A stretch of DNA of 64,000 nt from Pseudochrobactrum sp. sp1633 (lineage in GTDB: Bacteria; Pseudomonadota; Alphaproteobacteria; Rhizobiales; Rhizobiaceae). The notes under the pieces were generated by a model. It had not been told where the DNA came from. It ran no database searches and saw nothing but the letters and a program-made list of their open reading frames with translations. Below, piece after piece: positions 46,395-53,981 of the stretch. The stretch covers positions 310,001-374,000 of the forward strand of contig NZ_JARRAE010000001.1 of the NCBI RefSeq assembly GCF_030376605.1. The letters are read 5' to 3'. How positions within the stretch are numbered: the stretch's first letter is position 1; the number at the start of each line of letters is the position of its first letter. Both the position numbers and the translations under genes were made by a program.

Positions 46395-46729
46395 TCAGGC
46401 AGCGGCGCGCAGCTGGCGGGCAGCTTCCACCAGATTAACCAGAGCCGGTTTGGTTTCTGCCCAGCCGCGGGTTTTCGGACCGCAATCCGGATTAACCCAG
46501 ATCTGGCGACAGACTTCGGAACGTGGCAGGTCATCGCGCATAAATGATCATTGCAGCATAGTGACAGGGCCGGTGGCATGCCTTTCATCGGTTTGTCGGT
46601 TTTGCTCTGGGCGAATTTTGCCCATTCGACGGTCATGGCAACCGGACGGGAAACATCACCATAGATCAGCGGCGGGCGGACATAGTGTGAGCCGTAGCTC
46701 TGTACCCAGTCGGATTGGGTAAAGGTACC
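46395..46729 (-). pseudogene. metE: Remnant of cobalamin-independent methionine synthase (metE)
   Basis: Two pieces of MetE can be read on the minus strand. The first (from about 46724) is [20 protein letters not shown], then [20 protein letters not shown] and [10 protein letters not shown]. After a one-base frameshift it continues as TGPVTMLQ, a TGA at 46550-46548 where MetE has Trp, then [13 protein letters not shown]. This is joined directly to the distant C-terminal piece [13 protein letters not shown] and ends [12 protein letters not shown]. About the first two thirds of the gene and about 170 codons between RQI and WVNPDCG are missing. Of the zinc ligands only the NPDCG cysteine survives. 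The gene is beyond repair, yet its riboswitch and terminator remain. Confidence 0.92.
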
Positions 46730-47000
46730 GGGCAGGTCTCCTTGTATGTGGGGCATCATTCGCTTCCGGTCTTCCCGAAATTTCGTCATTTCAGGGACTG
46801 CCCTTGAGCATGTGCTGCAGGCACAGACTTTTGGGCAAATGTCCGGTGAAAGTCTTCATAGAACAGGCGAAAGAAAACTTGCCGTTTACAGTTGCGGGGC
46901 AGCTGCGAATTTGACCATGCCGGTTTCAGTTGCCAAAACCCGCCATATCGGCCGCGCCGTATTCCCTCTTAGCTTTTGTGCAGTCGGCAAACGCTTGGGA
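46730..47000 (-). promoter_or_regulatory. Cobalamin riboswitch (metE leader)
   Basis: Read on the minus strand, the conserved blocks of the B12 riboswitch appear in order: AAGAGGGAATACGG (complement of 46957-46971), the B12 box GCAGCTGCCCCGCAACTGTA with following AACGG (46881-46907), TTTCGGGAAG (about 46775), and the closing ACAAGGAGACCTGCC (46731-46745). The box reads GCCCCGC where many copies read GCCCCCGC. In alphaproteobacteria this element switches off metE when B12 is present and MetH can work. Here it leads into a destroyed metE. The 5' end is approximate. Confidence 0.9.
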
Positions 47001-47414
47001 GGATTGCGTAACTGCATAAAAGAACCACGACGTGCAGAATGTGCATTATGGAATATGGAATTTCAACAATGGCATAAAGATTTATCTATATGGGTATATG
47101 GTTATGCATTGTAATAATTTTACAGTTTTATGCAGAAAAATCATGTGACCGACACCATGACATTCGGGACATGAATGCGAATCAACAGGGTTGAAGTTGA
47201 ATGCCGGTCGTTCTGATGCGCCGCAGGTAAATTATTTTTCTAATATGCATTTCCGCGTCAGCGCGTGTCGCATTAATCATGTGCTTGCGGTCTGATATTG
47301 TGCTGATTTTGCATAATGTCAGTATAGCTGCCATATTTTTATTGCGTGAATGGCTAGCAAAAGTTATTCAAAATGTAATTTTTCATGCTGCAATCGCAAG
47401 AAAGGGAAATTTCG
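47001..47414. promoter_or_regulatory. Divergent region between riboswitch and glutamate dehydrogenase
   Basis: About 410 AT-rich bases. The leftward promoter of the riboswitch transcript and the rightward promoter of the glutamate dehydrogenase gene should both be here. No gene or RNA was recognised. Confidence 0.4.
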
Positions 47415-48680
47415 ATGTCGCAGGATAATCCTCTCGAAAATGCACTTGTTCGTCTTGATGAAGCCGCCAGCCATCTGGATATTGACGCGGATGTTATTGA
47501 AAAACTGAAATTTGCCCGAGAGACTACCAAGGTGCGACTGATGATCCGTATGGATGACGGATCACGAAAATCCTTTATTGCATGGCGTTGCCGTTACGAT
47601 GATACACGCGGCCCGACAAAGGGCGGCATTCGCTTCCATCCGGATTCAACGGCCGAAGAAGTGGAAACACTGGCTTTCTGGATGACCTTCAAATGCGCGG
47701 TGATGAACCTGCCTTATGGCGGCGGCAAGGGCGCTATTCAGGTTGATCCGCGTAAACTCTCTAAGGCTGAGCTTGAACGGCTTTCGCGCGCTTATATTCA
47801 GGCTTTTGCCCGTATTCTGGGGCCTGATCGCGATATTCCTGCACCGGATGTTTACACCAACTCCATGATCATGGGTTGGATGGCTGACGAATATTCGCAG
47901 ATTGTCGGCCAGTCATCGCCTGCGGTGATCACCGGTAAGCCGATTGCACTTGGCGGTTCGCTTGGCCGTGATGATGCAACGGCGCGTGGCGGCTTCTACC
48001 TCGTGCGCCATCTGGCGGCCGATCTTGGTCTGTCTGAAGAGCTGCATGTTACAATTCAGGGCTTTGGCAATGCCGGTCAGCATATGGCCAAACTCATGAC
48101 CAGCGACGGCCATAAGATTGTTGCCGTGTCTGATTCAGAGGGAGCGGTCTATTGCGCATCAGGTCTGGATATTGCTGCGCTGATTAATGCGAAACAGAAT
48201 GGTCGCTCTGTACTGGCAACTGTCGGTCATGGCGGGCACGAGGCGCTGGCTTCCGAAGATCTGGTTGGTGTTGCCTGTGATGTGCTGGTGCCTGCGGCGA
48301 TGGAAGATATGATCCATGCGCGCAATGCGGGGACTGTCAAAGCCAAGCTGATTGTGGAGCTGGCCAATGGCCCTGTGACGCCGGAAGCCGATGCCATTCT
48401 GGAAAAGATGGGCGTGACCATTCTGCCGGATATTCTGGCTAATGCCGGTGGTGTGACCGTTTCCTATTTTGAATGGGTGCAGAACCGCCAGTGCTATTAC
48501 TGGGAGCTGGAAGAAATCCATTCACGCCTGCGCACTATTATGGAGCGTGAAGGCCGTGCGATCTGGAATGTTGCCAAGAATAAAGGCGTGACCATGCGCA
48601 CTGCCGCTTATGTGCATGCGCTGCTGCGCCTTTCACAGGCCATTGAAGCACACGGAACTCAAAGTGACTTTGTTGCGTAA
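47415..48680 (+). CDS. NAD(P)-dependent glutamate dehydrogenase, hexameric type
   Basis: A 421-residue enzyme that interconverts glutamate and 2-oxoglutarate plus ammonia. The glutamate site is seen in RGPTKGGIRFHP and LPYGGGKGAIQVDPRKLS with the catalytic lysines, followed by DIPAPDVYTN. The Rossmann motif is VTIQGFGNAGQHMAKLM (about residue 215), and LANAGGVTVSYFEWVQN is a family signature. The size and motifs fit the GdhA/RocG class of Glu/Leu/Phe/Val dehydrogenases, most likely the glutamate enzyme. The ATG at 47415 follows AAGGGAAA. The final codons DFVA-stop are the first unit of a tandem repeat. Confidence 0.93.
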   Translation: MSQDNPLENALVRLDEAASHLDIDADVIEKLKFARETTKVRLMIRMDDGSRKSFIAWRCRYDDTRGPTKGGIRFHPDSTAEEVETLAFWMTFKCAVMNLPYGGGKGAIQVDPRKLSKAELERLSRAYIQAFARILGPDRDIPAPDVYTNSMIMGWMADEYSQIVGQSSPAVITGKPIALGGSLGRDDATARGGFYLVRHLAADLGLSEELHVTIQGFGNAGQHMAKLMTSDGHKIVAVSDSEGAVYCASGLDIAALINAKQNGRSVLATVGHGGHEALASEDLVGVACDVLVPAAMEDMIHARNAGTVKAKLIVELANGPVTPEADAILEKMGVTILPDILANAGGVTVSYFEWVQNRQCYYWELEEIHSRLRTIMEREGRAIWNVAKNKGVTMRTAAYVHALLRLSQAIEAHGTQSDFVA

Positions 48681-48763
48681 AACGCAACGGGTGACTTTGT
48701 TGCATGAAACGCAACGGGGCGACTTTGTTGCCTGAAAAAGCAACGGAGCAGACTTTATAGCTT
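48664..48763 (+). repeat. Tandem hairpin repeat at the 3' end of the glutamate dehydrogenase gene
   Basis: Three units of 27-29 bases start at 48664, 48691 and 48719, each reading G(T/C)GACTTTGTTGC...GCAACGG, and a degenerate fourth begins at 48748. Each unit holds a small hairpin: GTTGCG-TAAAA-CGCAAC in unit 1, then GTTGC/GCAAC with longer loops. The first unit contains the end and stop codon of the gene, so the other units are duplications of the gene tail. Confidence 0.85.
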
Positions 48764-48767
48764 AAAG

Positions 48768-48797
48768 AAAAGGCCGGTATGAACCGGCCTTTTTCAT
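48768..48797 (+). terminator. Terminator of the glutamate dehydrogenase gene
   Basis: AAAGGCCGGT and ACCGGCCTTT pair around ATGA and run into TTTTC, right behind the tandem hairpins. Confidence 0.9.
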
Positions 48798-48826
48798 TTT
48801 ATGAGATAACTCAAATATCTATTTGA

Positions 48827-49174
48827 TTATTTTAAAGAATTTTTCCAGAAAAGAATAATTTTTCCGAGAGTAACTCCTGCAATAGCGCCGCAGGATTTCA
48901 CGATAAAATCTGAAATTTCGCCGTGTCTGTCCGGAGTCAGGCGCTGCATCAGTTCAAATAAACCTGCCGCGCTTATCAGCAAGATGAGCACTGTCGCCCA
49001 GCGCTTCGGGTAGGCCAGACAGAATAGCAGGCCAATCACCAGCAGCATCACAAAACGCTCGGCAGTGACATAACCCGGAATGTGCGGACGAAACCCGATC
49101 GGGCTGATGGTTACAGCAAGCAACAGCGCCAGCATGAGCCAGGCAAGAACAGGCAATACAGGAAAACGGCGCAT
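48827..49174 (-). CDS. VanZ-like small membrane protein
   Basis: A 115-residue inner membrane protein with about four hydrophobic segments (LPVLAWLMLALLLAVTISPI, AERFVMLLVIGLLFCLAYPK, WATVLILLISAAGLFELMQR, SCGAIAGVTLGKIILFW). The segment LFELMQRLTPDRHGEISDFI followed by VKSCGAIAG resembles the VanZ family, where a conserved E-x3-Q-x5-R-x4-D pattern is found. The function of VanZ-like proteins outside teicoplanin resistance is not known. Its ATG directly follows the stop of the upstream gene with no gap, so the two are co-translated. Confidence 0.75.
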   Translation of the reverse strand: MRRFPVLPVLAWLMLALLLAVTISPIGFRPHIPGYVTAERFVMLLVIGLLFCLAYPKRWATVLILLISAAGLFELMQRLTPDRHGEISDFIVKSCGAIAGVTLGKIILFWKNSLK

Positions 49175-49528
49175 TTATTCCTCTTCGGTCGGTTGCTGCG
49201 GCGTGCTGTCATCTTCATTGCACGGAATGTATAACAGTTCAGTAAACAGGGATTTGGCGGTCTCGCCGAGAATAAATTTCCGGCTGGCAATTTCATCAAC
49301 GCCAATGCACCATTGCACACCACGCGGCGACAGTCCAAACTCAGTAGAGAGGAAGGACTTGGCATAGTCTATGCCATCGGCGCAATCCTGCTGTTTGCAA
49401 AAGCCGCCGTCTTGCGCCAGTTGTTTCAGAGACTGTTTGCCTATGGACATTGTATAAAAATAAGTGCCGGTGGCGGCCACTGCGACCACACCACAGATAC
49501 CGATCAATGCAATGACTGTTTTTCTCAT
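49175..49528 (-). CDS. Hypothetical single-span protein
   Basis: A 117-residue protein with an N-terminal membrane segment (TVIALIGICGVVAVAATGTY), which acts as an anchor or signal. The rest is periplasmic, with four cysteines (GGFCKQQDC, WCIGVD, YIPCNED) that could form two disulfides, and an acidic tail. I do not recognise the family. Its stop codon abuts the start of the VanZ-like gene. Confidence 0.6.
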   Translation of the reverse strand: MRKTVIALIGICGVVAVAATGTYFYTMSIGKQSLKQLAQDGGFCKQQDCADGIDYAKSFLSTEFGLSPRGVQWCIGVDEIASRKFILGETAKSLFTELLYIPCNEDDSTPQQPTEEE

Positions 49529-49928
49529 CGGGAACCTGTTTAAAACGGTTGGGTGGTTTCTGTTTGTCGCCTTAGCACGGGGGTGGTGCAGCGGCTAGAG
49601 TATTTCACAGTCAGGCCGAAACAACCTGACAAGTATGATGATCTGTTTAAAGAAAATCCGGATCGGACATGCGGGTCGGTGTGCGTGCCATGCGCAATGA
49701 AGTATGATCGCTGCGGTGTTGCACAAGTGACATATCCGGCAGGATAACGGCATTTTTCGGATGCCTGACCGGAGTAAACTGCTTGCTGTTATGAAAGCGG
49801 CTTTTTATACAGTGTGCATTGCGCTACAGCACATATACGACACAAAACGGATATACAGCCTTGTTAAAGGCTGTTCTCTGAATTGATTATTTTTCCGGTT
49901 TTTCCGAGCTCTTACTGAAACGGTTCTT
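49529..49928. promoter_or_regulatory. Intergenic region upstream of mgtE
   Basis: 400 bases between divergent genes. It has promoter-like AT stretches near 49790-49920, but I found no M-box or ykoK-type magnesium riboswitch motif and no convincing gene. Confidence 0.35.
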
Positions 49929-51350
49929 ATGCAGCACACTGACCCGTCCCAAAATTACGATTCTGAAAAGCACGTCCGTGAGGATGTGTATGACGAGGAC
50001 GGTTCTGTCAGTGAAGCGCTTGTTACACGTATTGAGCAGGCACTTGACGTGCGCGATGCTGAAGTTTTGCAGGATGAAGTTCGTGATCTTCACCCTTCAG
50101 AGCTGGGCCATCTGCTCGAAGCACTGGATGGCAGTGAGCGCCAGTCGCTGGTGGAGCTGCTCGGCGATGAATTCGACTTTGAGGCACTGACCGAGGTTGA
50201 TGAAGCGATCCGACTTGAGATCGTGGATGCGATGCCCAACTCGCTGATTGCTGAGGGGGTGCAGGAACTCGATTCTGATGATGCTGTTTATATTCTTGAG
50301 GATATGGATCAGCAGGATCAGGATGAGATTCTGGCCAAGCTGCCATTTACCGAGCGTATCCGGTTGCGCCGCGCGCTGGAATATCCGGAAGACAGTGCAG
50401 GGCGCCGTATGCAGACGGAGTTTGTCGCTGTGCCGCCGTTCTGGACGATTGGCCAGACCATTGACTATATGCGCGAGGATAACGACCTGCCGGACCGGTT
50501 TTCGCAGGTTTTTGTGATTGATCCGGCTTTTCATCTGCTTGGCACGATTGATCTTGACCGCCTGTTGCGTGTGCAGCGCGTTGTGCGTGTGGAAGACCTG
50601 ATGGTTGAAGCGCGGCACGCTATTCCTGCGACGATGGATCAGGAAGAAGCCGCACAGATTTTCGAGCAATACAATCTGCTTTCTACTGCTGTTCTTGATG
50701 AGAATGAGCGTCTTGTCGGCGTGCTGACGATTGATGATGTGGTGGATGTCATTCAGGAAGAAGCCGAAGAGGACATTATGCGCCTCGGCGGTGTGGGCGA
50801 TGAAGAATTGTCCGATAGTTTTATGACCATTGCCAAGTCCCGTTCGCCGTGGCTGTTCGTCAATCTGTTCACGGCTTTTCTGTCAGCCTCGGTGATTGGC
50901 CTATTCGACGGCACAATCCAGCAAATGGTTGCACTGGCTGTGCTGATGCCGATTGTTGCTTCTATGGGCGGTAATGCGGCCACGCAAACCATGACGGTGA
51001 CTGTGCGCGCAATTGCAACCCGTAATATTGATATTCATAATGCGGCGCGCGTTATCCGCCGTGAGGCGCTGATCGGGCTGCTCAACGGCATGATGTTTGC
51101 CATTATGATCGGAGTGGTAGCGGGTTACTGGTTTGATAATGCGCAGCTTGGCGGCATTATCGGCAGTGCGATGATTATCAATATGCTGGCGGCTGCACTC
51201 GGCGGTATTCTCATTCCGCTGCTTCTGCATCGTTTGGGGGCGGATCCTGCTATTGCCTCAGCGGTGTTTGTGACAACGGTCACGGACGTGATCGGATTTT
51301 TCGCGTTTCTTGGTCTTGCGACCTGGTGGTTTGGCTTCTCTTTCAGTTAA
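49929..51350 (+). CDS. mgtE: Magnesium transporter MgtE
   Basis: A 473-residue magnesium channel. The N-terminal superhelical domain (about residues 40-145) has LHPSELGHLLEALDGSERQS and EDMDQQDQDEILAKLPFTER. A CBS pair (about 150-275) follows, with AGRRMQTEFVAVPPFWTIGQ and ATMDQEEAAQIFEQYNLLST. The membrane domain of five helices has the pore signature PIVASMGGNAATQTMTVTVR. Magnesium bound to the cytoplasmic domains closes the channel. It is a single-gene unit. Confidence 0.95.
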   Translation: MQHTDPSQNYDSEKHVREDVYDEDGSVSEALVTRIEQALDVRDAEVLQDEVRDLHPSELGHLLEALDGSERQSLVELLGDEFDFEALTEVDEAIRLEIVDAMPNSLIAEGVQELDSDDAVYILEDMDQQDQDEILAKLPFTERIRLRRALEYPEDSAGRRMQTEFVAVPPFWTIGQTIDYMREDNDLPDRFSQVFVIDPAFHLLGTIDLDRLLRVQRVVRVEDLMVEARHAIPATMDQEEAAQIFEQYNLLSTAVLDENERLVGVLTIDDVVDVIQEEAEEDIMRLGGVGDEELSDSFMTIAKSRSPWLFVNLFTAFLSASVIGLFDGTIQQMVALAVLMPIVASMGGNAATQTMTVTVRAIATRNIDIHNAARVIRREALIGLLNGMMFAIMIGVVAGYWFDNAQLGGIIGSAMIINMLAAALGGILIPLLLHRLGADPAIASAVFVTTVTDVIGFFAFLGLATWWFGFSFS

Positions 51351-51676
51351 ACACTGAAGAGAAGTCCGACATTAAAGCGGATGGCAGTTGAATATCGGTT
51401 ATAAGTTGCGTTATTTATGTGATTTACGATTGTTTATTGCTTAATTATTTTTATTTTATGCTAAATAGTATTTTTGATGGTTTCCGCGAAGGGGCGGAAC
51501 ATTGCTGTGTGATGAAGAGATAATTACAAAGCCGATATTGTTTGGGGATAATAAAGTCAAAAAATCTTATCCGGATCACAATGCCGACTGTGTGTATCAA
51601 GCAATTGCGAATGAAATATTGACTTTTACGTAAATGCGGTGTCACAAAAGAAAATAAAAACGAATTGGTGAACTGA
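51351..51676. other. AT-rich intergenic region
   Basis: 326 AT-rich bases between mgtE and the MerR-type gene. Presumably it holds the end of the mgtE transcript and the MerR-gene promoter. Nothing else was recognised. Confidence 0.35.
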
Positions 51677-52063
51677 ATGCGTGAATATTATTCGATTACG
51701 GAGCTGACGAGGGAGTTTGGGATTTCCACACGAACTCTGCGGTTTTATGAAGATGAGGGATTGATACATCCTTTGCGCCGTGGTCGGACACGTTTGTTTC
51801 GCCCCGCTGACAGACATTTGCTGAAGCAGATTATGCGCGGCAAACGGCTCGGATTTTCGATCGCCGAAATTCACGAAATTATCCAGATGTATCGCGAACC
51901 ACCGGGCGAGGCTGGTCAGCTGCGTTTACTCATCAAGCGTGTTGAGGAAAAGCGCGAAGATCTGCGCCAGAAACGCCGCGATATTGATGAGACTTTGAGC
52001 GAACTGGATCAGGTGGAAGAAGCCTGCATCGGGCGTATGGCTGAACTCGGCGTTCGCACCTGA
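51677..52063 (+). CDS. MerR-family transcriptional regulator
   Basis: A 128-residue regulator. The MerR winged helix is seen in YYSITELTREFGISTRTLRF, YEDEGLIHPLRRGRTRLFRP and ADRHLLKQIMRGKRLGFSIA. A coiled-coil dimerisation helix follows (RLLIKRVEEKREDLRQKRRD). No metal-binding cysteine pattern is present (a lone Cys in EEACIG), so it is not a mercury- or copper-type sensor. Short MerR proteins with this helix pattern often control acyl-CoA or branched-chain amino acid breakdown in proteobacteria (LiuR-like), but no such genes are adjacent. Confidence 0.85.
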   Translation: MREYYSITELTREFGISTRTLRFYEDEGLIHPLRRGRTRLFRPADRHLLKQIMRGKRLGFSIAEIHEIIQMYREPPGEAGQLRLLIKRVEEKREDLRQKRRDIDETLSELDQVEEACIGRMAELGVRT

Positions 52064-52099
52064 ATAAAAAGATATCAGAACCAACATGCGAGGGGCGGC

Positions 52100-53104
52100 T
52101 TATTCAGAGATAAGCTGCCCCTCTTGTGCTTTGGCAATGCATTGCGCTGAGAAGTTATTCAGTTTTTCGCGTTCTTCATCTGTTGCGGCGCTGCTTTTCA
52201 ATAGATTGGTGAGCTGGTTGCTCTCAATATTTTCCAGCATACAGCCACAATATATCCGGCAAAGCTGCGGGTCGCTGCCCTCACTACACTGAACTGTGCA
52301 CTGATTGGTGAAATTTGCAGCCTGTATTGCCGGAGATGGCGGAAAAACAGAGGCGAAAGCAAACATCAGTCCGATCAGAATTGGCTGATGCACGAGATAG
52401 AAGATCAGGCTGTGGCGACCGATGAAGATCAGTCCCTGTTCCAGCCATTGCGGTTTGATGCCGCCTTGCAGCAGGCGCAGCAAACCGGTTGCCTGCATGA
52501 GCCGTGCGGCAGCCATGCCGAGCAATACAGCGCCAAACCACGGAAACAGCGGCACATAATCATTGGAAACCGGATTGACGGTTGAGAGTCCCACCCACCA
52601 CAGCGCCGGATGATTGAAAAACTCTGCACGGAAATAGTACGGCGTTGCAATCACCAGCGCTGCCAGCGGAATAGTCAGCCAGACTGGCATACGCAGAAAC
52701 AACAAGCCGAGCAGGCTCGCCAGCGCAATCTGATGCAGAATGCCGAAGAAGATGAAGCCCTGCGGCATGAATAACCATGTCAGCAGAGTGATTGCAGCAG
52801 CCGCAACAACGACCTGCAATAACCGCTTGAGGAAAGGGCGCCAGCGGATAGCGCGGCTGTGGGCGAGCACAAGGCTGAAACCAACCAGAAACAGAAAACT
52901 TGAAGCGATGCAGCGGGCAAATATCCGCCACCAGCCCTGACTTGCGCTGCCTTGGACGAGATAGCCGAAAAACTCCAGATCCCAGCCAAAGTGATAGATG
53001 GCCATAGCGATGAGCGCAAACCCTCGAGCAATGTCCAGCCGCCCCAGTCGTGAACCGGTTTGAGGTGCAGTTTCAACGCGAGGTGTGGTGCTGGCCGAAT
53101 TCAT
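52100..53104 (-). CDS. Heparan-alpha-glucosaminide N-acetyltransferase-like membrane protein (DUF1624)
   Basis: A 334-residue integral membrane protein with eight or more hydrophobic segments. It opens with RLDIARGFALIAMAIYHFGW, the hallmark of the DUF1624 acyltransferase family, where the histidine is conserved. YLVQGSASQGWWRIFARCIA and SSFLFLVGFSLVLAHSR follow, then FIGRHSLIFYLVHQPILIGL. The last 60 residues are a cytoplasmic or periplasmic tail with six cysteines (CTVQCSEGSDPQLCRIYCGC and FSAQCIAK), an unusual addition. The family moves acyl groups across or within the membrane; the acceptor here is unknown. Confidence 0.82.
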   Translation of the reverse strand: MNSASTTPRVETAPQTGSRLGRLDIARGFALIAMAIYHFGWDLEFFGYLVQGSASQGWWRIFARCIASSFLFLVGFSLVLAHSRAIRWRPFLKRLLQVVVAAAAITLLTWLFMPQGFIFFGILHQIALASLLGLLFLRMPVWLTIPLAALVIATPYYFRAEFFNHPALWWVGLSTVNPVSNDYVPLFPWFGAVLLGMAAARLMQATGLLRLLQGGIKPQWLEQGLIFIGRHSLIFYLVHQPILIGLMFAFASVFPPSPAIQAANFTNQCTVQCSEGSDPQLCRIYCGCMLENIESNQLTNLLKSSAATDEEREKLNNFSAQCIAKAQEGQLISE

Positions 53105-53495
53105 CGCAGACTTTCAACACATGGTATTATGCGGGATTTGCACGCCTAGCTATAATGACTTTGGTTCGCATGGCAAGCGGACTGATGCTGCGTGAAAACT
53201 CGTGTTTTGTGCAGATAACAGAGGGGTAATGCGTATTAATATTGGTTTATCTGAGTGGTTTTTGTCAGAATTTCGCCTGATTGGTAAATGTGGCAGGTTT
53301 AGGTTTTAATGTTAAGCTGATGATTATGAATGATAAAATCTATTATGGTAAATTTGCATAGCTGCTATGTCACGGTTTCGTCGCAATTGCAGATTGCTTC
53401 CGGATCAGCTCTGCACTATAAATAAGGAACAGGCATAGCAATGGTTGCGGTGCATGTTCTCATGAATGAAATACCGGAAACGAGTAAAATATTCC
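53105..53495. promoter_or_regulatory. Long gene-poor region upstream of sdaA, first part
   Basis: About 390 bases upstream of the possible small peptide gene, AT-rich with promoter-like stretches. No gene or RNA was recognised. The next 390 bases (53595-53981) contain a terminator and a palindromic element. Confidence 0.35.
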
Positions 53496-53594
53496 ATGGA
53501 TGAAACAGTTCAGAAGTCCTGCTGGGGAGTTACCCTTTGGGCAGTTATTGGATTGGCCACTGTAATTTTGTTGACCTATTTGTTCTCCGTGTAA
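53496..53594 (+). CDS. Possible 32-residue single-span membrane peptide
   Basis: The frame ATG 53496 to TAA 53592-53594 codes MDETVQKSCWGVTLWAVIGL followed by ATVILLTYLFSV: a short polar start and one hydrophobic helix. An in-frame ATG at 53466 would add ten basic residues. The ribosome site is weak. A good terminator lies 35 bases downstream, which implies that something short is transcribed here. I do not recognise a family. Confidence 0.4.
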   Translation: MDETVQKSCWGVTLWAVIGLATVILLTYLFSV

Positions 53595-53628
53595 TTACGG
53601 ATATTCAAAAGAAATTTCAGAGCGTTCA

Positions 53629-53662
53629 GATCACCGGTGCTTCTAAGCCCGGTGATTTTTTA
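53629..53662 (+). terminator. Rho-independent terminator
   Basis: ATCACCGG and CCGGTGAT pair around TGCTTCTAAGC and run into TTTTTTA. It would end the short transcript carrying the possible 32-residue peptide. Confidence 0.8.
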
Positions 53663-53850
53663 TTGCAGCATTGGTTTTATCAGGGCGGACACTTCAATAA
53701 TTGTCGTTTTCCTGCTGCTTTTTGGTGCAATCTGCGCATGTTGCACCCATATTAAATGAGACACTCATCTGATCCGGTTTTACAGAACCGCATAACGGGT
53801 TATATAGGGCTTAGGTGAGGGAGTTTGCGGGCAGTGATTTGCCTGCACTT

Positions 53851-53902
53851 TCTAGAGCGTATGGCGTATAATAATACCCGTAACGCTCGCTCTAGATTTT
53901 TT
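53851..53902. repeat. Palindromic element ending in a T tract, upstream of sdaA
   Basis: TCTAGAGCG (53851-53859) pairs with CGCTCTAGA (53888-53896) and is followed by TTTTTT, then TTTGTCATACGC. The TCTAGAGC/GCTCTAGA ends with a following T run are typical of dispersed intergenic palindromes in Brucellaceae. It could also act as a terminator or attenuator 80 bases before the sdaA start; a TATAAT lies in its loop. Confidence 0.55.
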
Positions 53903-53981
53903 ACTTTGTCATACGCTCACGGACGCTGAATGAGTCTATTTGAGCCAGACATGCTCTGGAAATGAAAGAACGGTATTTTCT

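Noticed and set aside
46322-46789. A 155-codon open frame on the minus strand that looks like a gene.
   Set aside because: Its first part is the translated riboswitch, its middle is out-of-frame metE, and its end is intergenic. It is chance read-through of a pseudogene.
48664-48763. Short regular repeats resembling a CRISPR array.
   Set aside because: There are no spacers; units are directly adjacent and derived from the end of the coding sequence, and no cas genes are near.
49529-49928. A magnesium riboswitch upstream of mgtE.
   Set aside because: No M-box conserved motifs could be found.
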